Source: Paenalcaligenes faecalis (GTDB lineage: Bacteria; Pseudomonadota; Gammaproteobacteria; Burkholderiales; Burkholderiaceae_B). Taken from it: a stretch of 64,000 nucleotides of DNA. The notes under the pieces are model-generated. The model did not search any database. It worked only from the letters and a program-made list of their open reading frames with translations, and had not been told where the DNA came from. Both the position numbers and the translations under genes were made by a program. Shown here piece after piece: positions 27,259 through 37,243 of the stretch (position 1 is the first letter of the stretch; every line of letters starts with the position of its first letter). The DNA is taken from contig NZ_CP106841.1 of assembly GCF_027557445.1 (NCBI RefSeq), forward strand, positions 2,342,001 through 2,406,000. The letters run 5' to 3'.

Positions 27259-27822
27259 ATGTTATTTATGCTTGATAACTACGACTCATTCACCTATAAC
27301 CTCGTTCAATATTTTGAAGAACTCGGTATGCCAGTGCAGGTCGCTCGAAATGACCAATGCACCATCGAAGACATTGAGGCACTCAATCCTGACTATATCT
27401 GTCTCTCCCCAGGCCCTGGCAACCCTGATAGTGCTGGTCTGACTTTAGCCGTAATTCGTCATTTTGCAGGTAAAAAACCCATATTAGGTGTCTGTCTAGG
27501 CCATCAGGCCATAGCCCAAGCCTTTGGAGGTCGTGTGATCCATGCTAAACAAGTCATGCATGGCAAAGTCAGTGCCATCACACATAACGGTAATGATGTA
27601 TTTACTGGCCTAGCTAGCCCCATGACGGTCACTCGCTACCACTCCTTAGCCGTAGAGGCCGAATCGCTACCCGCCTGCCTTGAAATCACAGCGCAAACTG
27701 AAGATGGTGAAATTATGGGACTACGCCATAAAGAGCTGGCTATCAGCGCCGTGCAATTTCATCCCGAATCCATTCTTAGCGAATACGGTCACGAACTACT
27801 GCAAAACTTTTTAAATCAATAA
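27259..27822 (+). CDS. trpG: Anthranilate synthase component II (glutamine amidotransferase)
   Basis: The 187-residue class I glutamine amidotransferase starts [18 protein letters not shown] and has the oxyanion [12 protein letters not shown], nucleophile [15 protein letters not shown] (Cys about residue 80) and the catalytic His-Glu pair in VQFHPES. It supplies ammonia to TrpE. ATG 27259 is chosen because AAAGGA lies upstream; the longer frame would begin inside trpE. Stop to trpD start is 17 bp. Confidence 0.96.
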   Translation: MLFMLDNYDSFTYNLVQYFEELGMPVQVARNDQCTIEDIEALNPDYICLSPGPGNPDSAGLTLAVIRHFAGKKPILGVCLGHQAIAQAFGGRVIHAKQVMHGKVSAITHNGNDVFTGLASPMTVTRYHSLAVEAESLPACLEITAQTEDGEIMGLRHKELAISAVQFHPESILSEYGHELLQNFLNQ

Positions 27823-27839
27823 GACTAAAGAGACAAGTC

Positions 27840-28883
27840 ATGAAACAAGATAAAGCCAACACCATCACTCCAAATGAAGCCTTAGTGCGTTGTATTGAGC
27901 ATCGCGAGATATTCCATGATGAGATGTTGCATTTAATGCGTATGCTCATGCGGGGTGAAATGTCTCCCGTAATGGCTAGCGCCCTATTGATGGGTTTACG
28001 TGTCAAAAAGGAAACCATTGGTGAAATAGCCGCTGCCGCCGAAGTCATGCGCGAGTTTGCATTACCCGTGATTGCACATAATCCGGAACATCTTTTAGAT
28101 ATGTGTGGCACAGGCGGAGACGGTAGCAACACATTTAATATCTCTACGGCCGCCATGTTTGTGGTTGCAGCTGCAGGCGTTAAGGTCGCAAAACACGGTG
28201 GTCGAAGCGCTTCCTCATCCTCTGGTAGTGCGGACGTTCTAGAAACGCTAGGGGCCAATTTAGATCTGCACCCAGAACAAGTGGCTCAGAGTATAGAAGA
28301 CATTGGTATTGGCTTTATGTTCGCTCCTGCCCATCATTCCGCCATGAAAAACGTAGCTGCCATACGCAAGGAGTTGGGTGTACGCACTATATTTAATATA
28401 CTAGGGCCTTTAACTAATCCTGCGAATGCGGCAAATCAACTGATGGGGGTTTTTCACCCTGACCTAGTTGGGATTCAAGTGCGAGCTATGCAGCGCCTAG
28501 GAGCCAAACACGTTTTAATTGTTCATGGCCGTGACGGAATGGACGAGGCCTCCACTGGTGCCGCTACAATGGTTGGCGAACTAAAAAATGATCGCGTCAC
28601 GGAATACGAAATCCATCCAGAGGATTTTGGAATGGCCATGAGTTCTAACCGTAGCATTCGTGTTAATTCCAGTGAAGAGTCCGCCCTTATGATTAAAGAG
28701 GCACTATCTAACACCGAAGGCACAGCTCGTGATATTGTGGCCTTTAATGCGGGGCTCGCTATTTACGCAGGCAATGGCGCGGATTCCATTGAATCTGGCT
28801 TAAAAATCGCATTTGATACCATCACTAGTGGTGCAGCTCGCGCTAAACTAGACGAATTTTGCACCTATACTCGGAAAATCTAG
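27840..28883 (+). CDS. trpD: Anthranilate phosphoribosyltransferase
   Basis: The 347-residue enzyme has the PRPP-binding [15 protein letters not shown], the [18 protein letters not shown] loop, [22 protein letters not shown], and [11 protein letters not shown]. It transfers phosphoribosyl to anthranilate. It follows trpG by 17 bp and has its stop 2 bp before trpC, as expected for a tightly spaced operon. This biosynthetic anthranilate use contrasts with the anthraniloyl-CoA breakdown proposed for the 3' part of the window. Confidence 0.96.
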   Translation: MKQDKANTITPNEALVRCIEHREIFHDEMLHLMRMLMRGEMSPVMASALLMGLRVKKETIGEIAAAAEVMREFALPVIAHNPEHLLDMCGTGGDGSNTFNISTAAMFVVAAAGVKVAKHGGRSASSSSGSADVLETLGANLDLHPEQVAQSIEDIGIGFMFAPAHHSAMKNVAAIRKELGVRTIFNILGPLTNPANAANQLMGVFHPDLVGIQVRAMQRLGAKHVLIVHGRDGMDEASTGAATMVGELKNDRVTEYEIHPEDFGMAMSSNRSIRVNSSEESALMIKEALSNTEGTARDIVAFNAGLAIYAGNGADSIESGLKIAFDTITSGAARAKLDEFCTYTRKI

Positions 28884-28885
28884 GC

Positions 28886-29677
28886 ATGAACGATATTCTC
28901 GCTAAAATCCTACAAACAAAAAAAGAAGAAGTCGCTGCTGCTCGTCAATTACGTAGCGAAGCCGATCTATTGCGCGAAGCCAAAAGTCGTAAAGACGTGC
29001 GTGGTTTTGCTCGTGCTCTACAATATAAAATTAGCCAAGGTAAACCCGCTATTATTGCTGAGGTAAAAAAAGCCTCGCCCTCCAAAGGCATTATCCGTGA
29101 GAATTTCAATCCTACGGAAATCGCGACCTCTTATGCAGCTCATGGTGCAGCTTGCCTATCTGTGTTAACCGATATGCAATACTTCCAAGGCTCTTACGAT
29201 CATTTGCGTCAAGCCCGTGCTGCATGTGCTTTGCCTATTTTACGCAAAGACTTTATGGTCGACCCCTATCAAATCATTCATGCTCGCGCCATTGGGGCAG
29301 ATTGTATTTTGTTAATTGTTGCTGCCCTCAGCCCCAACCAGCTTTTAGAATACGAAGCCTTAGCCAACGAACTAGGTATGGACGTATTAGTCGAGGTGCA
29401 TGATCAAGCCGAGCTAGATATTGCCCTAAACATGAAAAGTGTATTGTTAGGCATCAATAACCGTGACTTGCGCACCTTTGAGACCAGTATCCAAAATACC
29501 ATTCAGTTGCTGGATTTAATCCCAGAAGACAAACTCGTCATTACAGAAAGTGGTATTCTTAATGCTGACGATGTAAAAACCATGCGCGATCATAAAGTTA
29601 ACGCGTTTTTAGTGGGTGAGGCCTTTATGCGTCAGCCCGATCCAGGGGTGGCGTTGGAACAATTGTTTTTTAACTAA
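28886..29677 (+). CDS. trpC: Indole-3-glycerol phosphate synthase
   Basis: The 263-residue TIM-barrel enzyme has [15 protein letters not shown] with the catalytic Lys, [54 protein letters not shown] and the final ITESGI and FLVGEAFMR. It makes indole-3-glycerol phosphate. ATG 28886 follows the trpD stop by 2 bp and fits the family start; an upstream frame of 9 more codons overlaps trpD. Genes trpF, trpB and trpA are not here. Confidence 0.96.
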   Translation: MNDILAKILQTKKEEVAAARQLRSEADLLREAKSRKDVRGFARALQYKISQGKPAIIAEVKKASPSKGIIRENFNPTEIATSYAAHGAACLSVLTDMQYFQGSYDHLRQARAACALPILRKDFMVDPYQIIHARAIGADCILLIVAALSPNQLLEYEALANELGMDVLVEVHDQAELDIALNMKSVLLGINNRDLRTFETSIQNTIQLLDLIPEDKLVITESGILNADDVKTMRDHKVNAFLVGEAFMRQPDPGVALEQLFFN

Positions 29678-29691
29678 ACAGATATTCCCCT

Positions 29692-30450
29692 ATGCAAATG
29701 CAACAACTAGGGCTGTTAGATCAGCCAGAAACGCTTAATCAATTAGCCGGCTCTCTACAGCCTTTGGTTGCGGCATTATCCCCCAGCTGGCAACAGGTAC
29801 TCCAACAAGAGCCCTTGCAGTCTAAATTACAATTACTAGACCATTGGCTCAAACAGCGATTGTCTGCTGGGGCGGTGATCTATCCTGCCAACCCTTTCTA
29901 TGCCCTTACGCTCAGTCAGCCCGAGGACATCAAAGTGGTCATCTTAGGCCAAGACCCGTATCACGGCCCAGGCCAAGCCCAAGGCTTGGCCTTTTCTGTG
30001 CCGGACTACATAGCACGTCCGCCTAGTCTACGTAATATCTACGAAGAGCTGCACCTTGAGTACCCAGAATACGCAAATCAACCTCCTCAACATGATCTAA
30101 GCGCATGGGCTAAACAGGGTGTGTTGCTACTCAATACTTCCCTCACTGTAGAGGACGGTAAAGCCGCCTCTCATGCAAACAAAGGGTGGGAATACATCAG
30201 TGATGGCATTTTGCGGCATATTCTGACCTTAGCAACCCCTAAGGTGTTTATGCTGTGGGGCAATCATGCCCAAGCCAAACAACCTCTGATTGATGAGTAC
30301 GCCACCGCACCGGTATTAAGCCTGCACTCAAACCACCCCTCACCTTTATCAGCAAAAAGAAAGCCCACTCCCTTTATTGGGAATGGGCATTTTATGCAGT
30401 GCAACGAATGGCTAGAGCAACACGGAGAAAAACCAATTAGCTGGCTTTGA
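29692..30450 (+). CDS. ung: Uracil-DNA glycosylase (family 1)
   Basis: The 252-residue enzyme has the catalytic water-activating motif GQDPYHGPGQAQGLAFSV (Asp in GQDPYHG), LLLNTSLTVEDG with the uracil-binding residues, and the DNA-intercalating HPSPLSAKR loop with the catalytic His. It removes uracil from DNA as the first step of base excision repair. It follows trpC by 14 bp and may be co-transcribed. Convergent with lipA, 7 bp apart. Confidence 0.96.
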   Translation: MQMQQLGLLDQPETLNQLAGSLQPLVAALSPSWQQVLQQEPLQSKLQLLDHWLKQRLSAGAVIYPANPFYALTLSQPEDIKVVILGQDPYHGPGQAQGLAFSVPDYIARPPSLRNIYEELHLEYPEYANQPPQHDLSAWAKQGVLLLNTSLTVEDGKAASHANKGWEYISDGILRHILTLATPKVFMLWGNHAQAKQPLIDEYATAPVLSLHSNHPSPLSAKRKPTPFIGNGHFMQCNEWLEQHGEKPISWL

Positions 30451-30457
30451 AACCGTA

Positions 30458-31441
30458 TTAGGCAACACCCGCTGCTTCGGCCTGCTGATCCGCATGGTAT
30501 GAAGAACGTACCATCGCACCAATAGCAGCATGAGTAAAGCCCATTTCATAGGCTTGCTCTTCGAGGTACTTGAACTCGTCTGGGGTGACATAACGCATCA
30601 CGGGCAAATGATGTTCTGACGGCTGCAGGTATTGACCAATCGTAAGCATATTGACGTTATGCTTACGCAAATCACGCATAACCTCAAGAATTTCCTCGTT
30701 AGTTTCACCTAAACCAACCATCAACCCCGATTTAGTCGGTACATCGGGACAACGCTCTTTAAACTGCGACAACAGTTTTAGCGAGTGCTCATAGTCCGCG
30801 CCGGGACGAGCCTGTTTATATAAACGCGGAATCGTTTCCAGATTATGATTCATCACATCCGGTGGGCTTTGTTCAAAAATATCCAATGCCTTATCGAGAC
30901 GACCACGAAAATCCGGAACCAAAACTTCGATAGTGGTGTGTGAGGAATGTTCCCGTACCTGAGCAATACACTCAGCAAAATGCGCGGCGCCCCCATCACG
31001 TAAATCGTCTCTATCCACAGAGGTCACGACGACATAAGACAATCGCATTGCCCCAATCGCTTTGGCTAGGTTGGCTGGCTCATCCGTATCTAATGGGTCA
31101 GGACGACCATGCCCTACATCACAAAATGGGCAGCGACGTGTACATTTATCACCCATAATCATGAACGTGGCAGTCCCCTTACCAAAACACTCACCAATGT
31201 TCGGACAGGAGGCTTCCTCGCAAACGGTAAATAACTTGCGTTCGCGCAAAATCGTTTTAATGTCGTAAAAACGAGAATTAGGTGCGGCGGCCTTAACACG
31301 AATCCAATCGGGTTTTTTTAGTCGCTCGGTTTGCTCGAACTTAACGGGCAAACGCGAGGTTTTATCTTCGGCCTTTTGCTTACGAGTTGGATCGTAGTCG
31401 CGTGGACGCACGGTAGGTTTGGGAGAGTTCACATTATTCAT
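30458..31441 (-). CDS. lipA: Lipoyl synthase
   Basis: The 327-residue radical SAM enzyme has both iron-sulfur sites: the auxiliary cluster [12 protein letters not shown] and the radical [16 protein letters not shown]. It also has the conserved C-terminal Arg-Ser ([11 protein letters not shown]) that ligates the auxiliary cluster. It inserts two sulfurs into octanoyl groups of lipoyl domains. The start overlaps the lipB stop by 8 bp. Confidence 0.97.
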   Translation of the reverse strand: MNNVNSPKPTVRPRDYDPTRKQKAEDKTSRLPVKFEQTERLKKPDWIRVKAAAPNSRFYDIKTILRERKLFTVCEEASCPNIGECFGKGTATFMIMGDKCTRRCPFCDVGHGRPDPLDTDEPANLAKAIGAMRLSYVVVTSVDRDDLRDGGAAHFAECIAQVREHSSHTTIEVLVPDFRGRLDKALDIFEQSPPDVMNHNLETIPRLYKQARPGADYEHSLKLLSQFKERCPDVPTKSGLMVGLGETNEEILEVMRDLRKHNVNMLTIGQYLQPSEHHLPVMRYVTPDEFKYLEEQAYEMGFTHAAIGAMVRSSYHADQQAEAAGVA

Positions 31442-32105
31442 AAACGTTTTCTGTGTGTGCGCTAAATTGATGCTTTAGCTGTAAGGACAAGACCTGACCT
31501 ACCTGAGATAGTGTCAATGATTGACCGCAAGCCTGCATATCGGTGGTACCTAAGCCTGCATAACCGCAGGGATTTATCCCTAAAAAGGGACGCAAATCCA
31601 TATCCACATTTAATGACAAACCGTGATAACTGCGACCATTGCGTATTTTAACACCCAAGGCAGCAATCTTAACCAATTCATCCCTACCATAGAGGTTATT
31701 CAACACCTGTTTGCCTTGTACATAGACCCCAGGGGCATTGTCTTTACGTTGGCTAGGTATAGAAAAGTGAGCCAATGTCGCAATAATAGCGTCCTCTAGG
31801 CGAGTCACGTACTCGCGTACATAAATGCCTTGGCGACGTAAATCAATCAAACAGTACGCAATCAGTTGCCCGGGACCATGATAGGTAACCTGACCTCCAC
31901 GATCTGTTTTCACAACCGGAATCGTCTGAGGATTCAGAATATGCTCTGGCTTACCGGCTTGTCCCAAGGTGTACACAGGCGGATGCTCCAGTAACCAAAT
32001 TTCATCTGGGCTATCCGCCGTGCGCGCGTTGGTATAGTCCTGCATGGCCTGCCAAATCGTTTCAAAATCAGGCTGACCAGACAGCCAACGTAACTGTAAT
32101 GCCAT
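31434..32105 (-). CDS. lipB: Octanoyl-[acyl-carrier-protein]:protein N-octanoyltransferase
   Basis: The 223-residue LipB has [31 protein letters not shown] with the conserved His, and [15 protein letters not shown]. It transfers octanoate from ACP to lipoyl domains for LipA. ATG 32105 is chosen because it lies just after the stop of the upstream DUF493 gene; a longer frame to 32120 would overlap that gene. Acyl-thioester Cys is in [10 protein letters not shown]. Confidence 0.94.
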   Translation of the reverse strand: MALQLRWLSGQPDFETIWQAMQDYTNARTADSPDEIWLLEHPPVYTLGQAGKPEHILNPQTIPVVKTDRGGQVTYHGPGQLIAYCLIDLRRQGIYVREYVTRLEDAIIATLAHFSIPSQRKDNAPGVYVQGKQVLNNLYGRDELVKIAALGVKIRNGRSYHGLSLNVDMDLRPFLGINPCGYAGLGTTDMQACGQSLTLSQVGQVLSLQLKHQFSAHTENVYE

Positions 32106-32109
32106 ACAG

Positions 32110-32382
32110 CTACATAACAATTGAAACTAAAGGATGACCATGTAAGGCACGGTATAAGGTGTCAAGCTGCTCTCGTGAGGTAGCCCAAACACGGAACGTT
32201 AACCCCACATAATTGCCTTTGCCGCTTGGACGCATTTCCAATGTAGCGGGATCAAAACGTGGGTCATGTTCCAGAACTAATTCCGTCAGCACCTGAGAAA
32301 ACTCGGGCACCGCTTTGCCCATCACTTTAATGGGGAACTCGGACGGGTATTCAATAAGAGAATCTTCGGGTTTAATTTCCAT
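32110..32382 (-). CDS. DUF493/YbeD family protein
   Basis: A 90-residue small protein with the YbeD-type pattern [15 protein letters not shown] near the N-terminus and a second half with [25 protein letters not shown]. YbeD-like proteins are ACT-like folds of unclear function found beside lipB in many proteobacteria. Here it lies between dat and lipB with 3-4 bp gaps, as expected for one operon. Confidence 0.9.
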   Translation of the reverse strand: MEIKPEDSLIEYPSEFPIKVMGKAVPEFSQVLTELVLEHDPRFDPATLEMRPSGKGNYVGLTFRVWATSREQLDTLYRALHGHPLVSIVM

Positions 32383-32385
32383 GTG

Positions 32386-33255
32386 TTAGCCCTCTAGTTG
32401 ATCCAGTATCTGATCATAGCCAGCACGTAGTGCCTGATAGACTGGACCTAATTGACCTGTACCAACGGGTTTACCGTTGTATTGCAAAATCGGTAAGACT
32501 TCTTTGGTGGCAGATGTCAGCAAAAGTTCATCGGCGGCTTCGACCTCGGCCTCTGAGATCGGACGAGCCTCGAAGGGAATACCTGCTTTGGCGGCCAGTT
32601 CCTCGAGTAAACGGTAACGAATCCCCTCTAGGATCAAATTATCACGCGGAGGCGCCAATAATACCCCGTCTTTTACCACCCAGATATTCGTAGATGAGCC
32701 CTCGGTCATATATCCATCACGGAACTGAATGACCTCGTCTACACCTGCATCAACCGCCTGCTGGCGTGCCAATACGTTACCCAACAACGAAATAGATTTG
32801 ATATGACACATTAACCAACGCACATCAGGAATAGAAATCGCGGTTAAGCCTTTTTCACGCGCCACAGAAGGACGCTCAAAAGGAGTCACCATACAAAATA
32901 CCGTCGGTGTCGTATTCGCAGGGAACGCATGATCGCGTTTAGCTGCACCACGTGTCACATGCAAATACACCATGCAGTCCTGACCTTGGCTGACGCGCGC
33001 TAGCATATCTAGCACCAGCTTTTCCCAGTCTTGACGAGTGTAATTTACCTCTAAACCAATCAGTTTTAGGCTTCGTTCTAGGCGGCCTAAGTGCTCATCC
33101 ATACGAAAGGCTTGGCCTTTATAGGCTGGCACTACGTCATAAATACCGTCACCAAAAATAAAACCGCGATCCAACACCGAAACTTTAGCGTCAGCTAAGC
33201 GCGTATAGTCTCCGTTTAGATAGACGATAGTGTTTGGATCTACGTTTGCAATCAT
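32386..33255 (-). CDS. dat: D-amino-acid transaminase (class IV PLP aminotransferase)
   Basis: The 289-residue enzyme has VSVLDRGFIFGDGIYDVVPAY-type residues with Arg near 30, SISLLGNVLARQ with the PLP Lys (HIKSISLLGN), EVIQFRDGYMTEGSSTNIW and a C-terminal LLTSATKEVLPI. The GDGIYDVVP signature and the neighbouring dacC gene fit D-alanine/D-glutamate supply for peptidoglycan. Branched-chain aminotransferase is the alternative within the fold. Located 35 bp after dacC. Confidence 0.88.
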   Translation of the reverse strand: MIANVDPNTIVYLNGDYTRLADAKVSVLDRGFIFGDGIYDVVPAYKGQAFRMDEHLGRLERSLKLIGLEVNYTRQDWEKLVLDMLARVSQGQDCMVYLHVTRGAAKRDHAFPANTTPTVFCMVTPFERPSVAREKGLTAISIPDVRWLMCHIKSISLLGNVLARQQAVDAGVDEVIQFRDGYMTEGSSTNIWVVKDGVLLAPPRDNLILEGIRYRLLEELAAKAGIPFEARPISEAEVEAADELLLTSATKEVLPILQYNGKPVGTGQLGPVYQALRAGYDQILDQLEG

Positions 33256-33290
33256 GATTACCTCGTTAACAACAAAAGGGAATGAATATA

Positions 33291-34487
33291 TTAGTTAAAC
33301 CACATACGAACTTTATCAATCATACGCCCCATAAACCCAGCTTGGGGAACGTTATTTAGCGCTAATAACGGCTCGTTTGCGATCACTTGTCCGCCTAAGC
33401 TAAATGCCACCGTACCTACCTGCTGATCTTGGCTTACGGGGGCCATTAAAGGCTGAGTGTAATGAGCCATCGGTTTAATATCACCCGATTGACCACGAGG
33501 CACAGTCACCCAAACAGAGCGTTTTAGACCTAAGCCTACCGTATCAACCTCGCCTTCCCAAATACGGGCCGTCACAATAGGTTGATTCGGCTGATAGAGT
33601 TCAACTGTCTCAAAGTTTTGATAACTCCAATTCAGTAACTTTAAACTGTCTTCGGTGCGTGCGGCATCATTGGCAGTACCCGTCACTACCGTCACAATAC
33701 GGCGTCCATCACGTAATGCCGTCGTCACTAAGCCATAACCTGCTGATTTGGTATGACCTGTTTTCAAGCCATCTACCGTCGTATCTAGCCACAGCAACCG
33801 GTTCCGGTTTGGCTGTTTAATTTTATTGTATAGATATTCTTTTTGGCTGTAGTAGTGCAAATGTTGAGGAAAATCCGTGACTAAGTTTTTAGCCAAAATA
33901 CCTAAGTCGCGTACAGAGGTTAAATGATCTGGATGGGGCAGACCGCTTCCGTTTTCAAAGTGGGTATTGGTTAAACCCTGACGCTTTGCTTCCTCGTTCA
34001 TGAGTGCTGCAAATGCATCCTCACTGCCTGCCACCGCCTCTGCTAAAGCAACAGTGGCATCATTACCCGACTGGACAATCACCCCTTGCAGTAAGTCATT
34101 GACCTTGACCTGCGTGTTCGGATTGATAAACATACGCGAACCTTCGGTACGCCATGCGTTTTCGGATACATGAACCTCTTGATCTAACTGCAGCCTACCC
34201 GCTTCAATGGCCTGAAACACCAAATAAGCAGTCATGAGCTTAGTCAATGAGGCAGGCTCGATACGCTCATCCAGATTATGAGCCGCAATGATTTGATTGC
34301 TGTTTACATCTAAGCTCAACCACGCCTTAGCACCTAAGGTGGGAGCAGGGATAGAAGATAGTTCGCTGAGCAAAGCGGGCTCTGTGGCTGCGCCTGCCAT
34401 ATCCTGAGCGGATAACGCAAAAGGAGCAAATGCCAAAGTGAGAGCCGCTAAATAGCGACGTAGTGAAATTCGACCTGTTTTCAACAT
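33291..34487 (-). CDS. dacC: D-alanyl-D-alanine carboxypeptidase (PBP5/6 family)
   Basis: The 398-residue protein has a signal peptide, the SxxK site SLTKLMTAYLVF, the SGN motif (IVQSGNDATVALAE), the KTG box (GLKTGHTKSAGYG) and a C-terminal PBP5 domain ending in an amphipathic VRMWFN-type anchor. It trims the terminal D-Ala of muropeptides on the periplasmic side. It is the first gene of a minus-strand unit dacC, dat, DUF493, lipB, lipA. Confidence 0.93.
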   Translation of the reverse strand: MLKTGRISLRRYLAALTLAFAPFALSAQDMAGAATEPALLSELSSIPAPTLGAKAWLSLDVNSNQIIAAHNLDERIEPASLTKLMTAYLVFQAIEAGRLQLDQEVHVSENAWRTEGSRMFINPNTQVKVNDLLQGVIVQSGNDATVALAEAVAGSEDAFAALMNEEAKRQGLTNTHFENGSGLPHPDHLTSVRDLGILAKNLVTDFPQHLHYYSQKEYLYNKIKQPNRNRLLWLDTTVDGLKTGHTKSAGYGLVTTALRDGRRIVTVVTGTANDAARTEDSLKLLNWSYQNFETVELYQPNQPIVTARIWEGEVDTVGLGLKRSVWVTVPRGQSGDIKPMAHYTQPLMAPVSQDQQVGTVAFSLGGQVIANEPLLALNNVPQAGFMGRMIDKVRMWFN

Positions 34488-34607
34488 AATTCAGCTTTAT
34501 AGTGGTAAGCAAAACATTAATATAATGACTTACATTATAGGCATGGGCGTACAGTCAGAGAGAAGCGAAAGCCGCATCTAGAGGCAAGCACTTGTAACAA
34601 AATAAAA

Positions 34608-35273
34608 CTAAGCTTGGCGTAGCATACCCAATTGCCACTGCGCACTGACCAATTCACGTAATAAAATGAGTTTGCCATGAAAAAAGTGGCCCGTCTCTGG
34701 AATCACACTAACGGCTAAATCATGGTTTTTCGCAAACGCCATGCTTTCAGATAAAGGGACAACCTCATCGGCCTCACCATGAACTAAATAGGTGTGATTG
34801 GGGACACGAAGCTCATCAACAAATCTAAAGCGCTCTACTGCACAACCGGCTAAAACCAAAGCCTGTGGGGTACGCTGACCGGTACTCGCTAAGGTGGCGT
34901 AAAGCTGTGCGGCAACAGACGTGCCAAACGAAAAACCACCAAGCATAAAGTGGCCAGAGCAAATCTCAGAGAACTGCGCCTGAAACTGCTGCACGACCTC
35001 TATCATGTCTAGGGTTTCGCCATGGCCGTGGTTAAATTCGCCCTCGGAAGCCCCCACCCCACGAAAGTCAGGCCTTAGCGCCACTAAACCGTGCAATGTT
35101 GCTGCACGACTCATGGTCGTTACGACTTTATTATTTCTGGCACCACCATGCAAAGGGTGCGGGTGTAAAATAAGAGCCCAACCTGTAATAGGTTGATTTG
35201 CTTCGGGCCAATCAATTGCACAATCAATGACACCTGCTTTCCCTTGGTACTGAGCCGTCTTTATACGTTCCAT
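34608..35273 (-). CDS. Alpha/beta hydrolase family protein
   Basis: The 221-residue hydrolase has the opening ALILHPHPLHGGARNNKVV (the HPHPLxGG motif of this group), RPDFRGVGASEGEFNHG, and the nucleophile elbow MLGGFSFGTSVAA (Ser about residue 116), with Asp in GEADEVV and His in ETGHFFHG. The substrate is unknown. It is divergent from birA across about 70 bp. Confidence 0.85.
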   Translation of the reverse strand: MERIKTAQYQGKAGVIDCAIDWPEANQPITGWALILHPHPLHGGARNNKVVTTMSRAATLHGLVALRPDFRGVGASEGEFNHGHGETLDMIEVVQQFQAQFSEICSGHFMLGGFSFGTSVAAQLYATLASTGQRTPQALVLAGCAVERFRFVDELRVPNHTYLVHGEADEVVPLSESMAFAKNHDLAVSVIPETGHFFHGKLILLRELVSAQWQLGMLRQA

Positions 35274-35346
35274 GTCTAAAATGCCATAATGTAGTTAATA
35301 TGCTTTATTTTAACGAAAAACCCTTTCTTTGCTTGTGAACACCTGT

Positions 35347-36237
35347 ATGCCATCTAAACACTGCTCTGCGGCCTTAGGCCTAGCATCCCCATCTGAGCTT
35401 TGCCAGCAACTACAAGCACAGTTGCCTTTTTTTCCTACAATTTCGTGGGTAGAACGCACAGACTCCACAAATGGTGATCTGATGTCATTAGCTCGATCAG
35501 GCAATGGGCAACTAATCCGTCCTTGGTTGTTAGGTGCTCACTTTCAAGATCGAGGCCGAGGTCGGGCAGGTCGAACCTGGGTCAATAGCAATGGTTCACA
35601 TTTAATGTTTTCCTGTGCTTTTGATGTCTTTTTACCCGCCCGCCAGTTAGCGACCTTATCCCCCTTGGCAGGGGTTGCTGCCACCGAAGCGCTACGTTCG
35701 TTCCTGCCTATTCAAGATGTCCCAAAGCTCAGTATGAAATGGCCAAACGATTTACAGTGGCATCAAGCAAAACTGGCTGGCATCCTAACTGAAGTCACCC
35801 GAGCCAGTACCTCTCCGTTAAGTAACGATCATCATGTTGTCATCATCGGGATAGGTATTAATCTTAATGATGCCCGGGCTTTAAGCCAATCCTTGAATAG
35901 AAACGTGGCCGATTGGGCTGAAATCGTTGCTGAAGTTCCAACCCTAAAAGACATTACAGCGGCTGAGTTAACGTCTCGTATTGCCAAGGCATGGTATCAG
36001 GCCCTGAATGAGGTCACCGCACACGGCTTTCAGGACTTAGTGCAACGGTATAAAAAAGTAGATGGATTAAAAGACCAGCATCTCAATATTTTAGACAACA
36101 ATCAAGTCGTGCTGGCAGGCATAGGCAGCGGCATTAACGAACAAGGTCAGCTCGTCATCCGTCAAGGCAATCAAAGCCATGCTATTTCTGTAGGCGAGGT
36201 CTCTGTGCGCCCTTTTGATCCTGATGCAGCCCCATGA
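35347..36237 (+). CDS. birA: Biotin-[acetyl-CoA-carboxylase] ligase
   Basis: The 296-residue protein has the biotin ligase domain with VERTDSTNGDLMSL, the ATP/biotin loop RGRGRAGRTWVN (GRGRxGR), MKWPNDLQWHQAKLAGIL with the catalytic Lys and IGIGINLND. There is no N-terminal winged helix, so it is a ligase and not a repressor. The start is uncertain: ATG 35347 is used, with GTG 35335 and TTG 35329 as alternatives and no strong ribosome site. Stop overlaps coaX by 4 bp. Confidence 0.9.
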   Translation: MPSKHCSAALGLASPSELCQQLQAQLPFFPTISWVERTDSTNGDLMSLARSGNGQLIRPWLLGAHFQDRGRGRAGRTWVNSNGSHLMFSCAFDVFLPARQLATLSPLAGVAATEALRSFLPIQDVPKLSMKWPNDLQWHQAKLAGILTEVTRASTSPLSNDHHVVIIGIGINLNDARALSQSLNRNVADWAEIVAEVPTLKDITAAELTSRIAKAWYQALNEVTAHGFQDLVQRYKKVDGLKDQHLNILDNNQVVLAGIGSGINEQGQLVIRQGNQSHAISVGEVSVRPFDPDAAP

Positions 36238-37052
36238 GTCTACTCATTGATATAGGTAATACCCGCGTAAAAATCGGTTATGCCGATGCGGATGGCATCA
36301 GGCAGCCACACCACACTATCGCTCTTACCCATGCCGAACTATCACAACTACCCCTTTGGCTTAAACAACATGGCTTACGGCCTGATTACGCCTTTGCTAT
36401 TTCTGTTTCAGCCCCAGCCCTCTCTGAGCAACTGCACCTTTTACTACATCAACAAGGCTGTCGTGTTCATTGGTTAGATGCCACCACAGCCTGCAATTTA
36501 TTGCATAATGACTATGAATACCCTGAACGATTAGGGGCAGACCGTTGGCTAGCCTTAATTGGTGTTTTAGCCTTACATAAAAAAGAGGCCCTACGCCCTA
36601 TTGTGCATGCCAGCTTTGGAACAGCCACTACCGTGGACACCATTATGCCCGCTAGCACTACCCAGTCGGCTCGATTTGTGGGCGGGCTTATTTTGCCCGG
36701 CCCCAAGCTCATGTATGACTCATTAGCCTTAAATACCGCTAAATTAGGAAATGGTATCGGAACCATTGCCCCTTTTCCTACTAATACTCGGGCGGCAATT
36801 AGCTCAGGGATCGCTGCAGCTCAAGCCGGAGCCGTATTGCGGCAATGGCAATTAGCAGCACAATATCAACAAGGTACACCGTTATTAGTATGCAGTGGAG
36901 GTGGCTGGGAGTTAATCCAAGAGGAAATATACCAGGCCTATTCCCAGCAACTACGCCTCGCTAATCTAGACGATGATCCTGTCATCTGGCAGCCCACCCC
37001 TGTGCTAGATGGTTTGGCTTATATGGCAACGCAGAACTTATTGACTGACTAA
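36234..37052 (+). CDS. coaX: Type III pantothenate kinase
   Basis: The 272-residue ASKHA kinase has the phosphate loop LLIDIGNTRVKIGYAD, ERLGADRWLALIG, ASFGTATTVDTI and the GGLILPGPKLMYDSLA loop. It phosphorylates pantothenate, the first step of CoA synthesis. The ATGA overlap with birA indicates coupled translation, as in many Burkholderiales. Confidence 0.94.
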   Translation: MSLLIDIGNTRVKIGYADADGIRQPHHTIALTHAELSQLPLWLKQHGLRPDYAFAISVSAPALSEQLHLLLHQQGCRVHWLDATTACNLLHNDYEYPERLGADRWLALIGVLALHKKEALRPIVHASFGTATTVDTIMPASTTQSARFVGGLILPGPKLMYDSLALNTAKLGNGIGTIAPFPTNTRAAISSGIAAAQAGAVLRQWQLAAQYQQGTPLLVCSGGGWELIQEEIYQAYSQQLRLANLDDDPVIWQPTPVLDGLAYMATQNLLTD

Positions 37053-37071
37053 AAAACCTGGACTATCACTC

Positions 37072-37230
37072 ATGCGGATTTTAGTATTATTGGCATTACT
37101 CGCTAACTTGTTTCTCTTGGCTTATGGTCAAGGCTTTTTTGGTGTAGCCCCGCATGATATAGGCCGCACCCCCAGTCCCAAGCCTTTTTTTAATCATGCC
37201 AACATTCATGTTGGCCCTCCTTCACCTTAA
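37072..37230 (+). CDS. Small single-pass membrane protein (52 aa)
   Basis: An intact 52-codon frame (MRILVLLALLANLFLLAYGQ at its start) lies between coaX and galU, 19 bp after coaX and 13 bp before galU. It encodes an N-terminal hydrophobic helix followed by a short Pro-rich tail (GPPSP end). It was too short for a standard ORF cut-off. It may be the remnant or short form of the membrane-anchored proteins often found after coaX in related genomes; that comparison is from memory. Function unknown. Confidence 0.55.
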   Translation: MRILVLLALLANLFLLAYGQGFFGVAPHDIGRTPSPKPFFNHANIHVGPPSP

Positions 37231-37243
37231 TTAAGCGCCTTTT

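Noticed and set aside
27776-28258. 160-residue minus-strand frame over trpD
   Set aside because: Antisense to a clear trpD with an intact PRPP site; low-complexity Ala/Ser composition.
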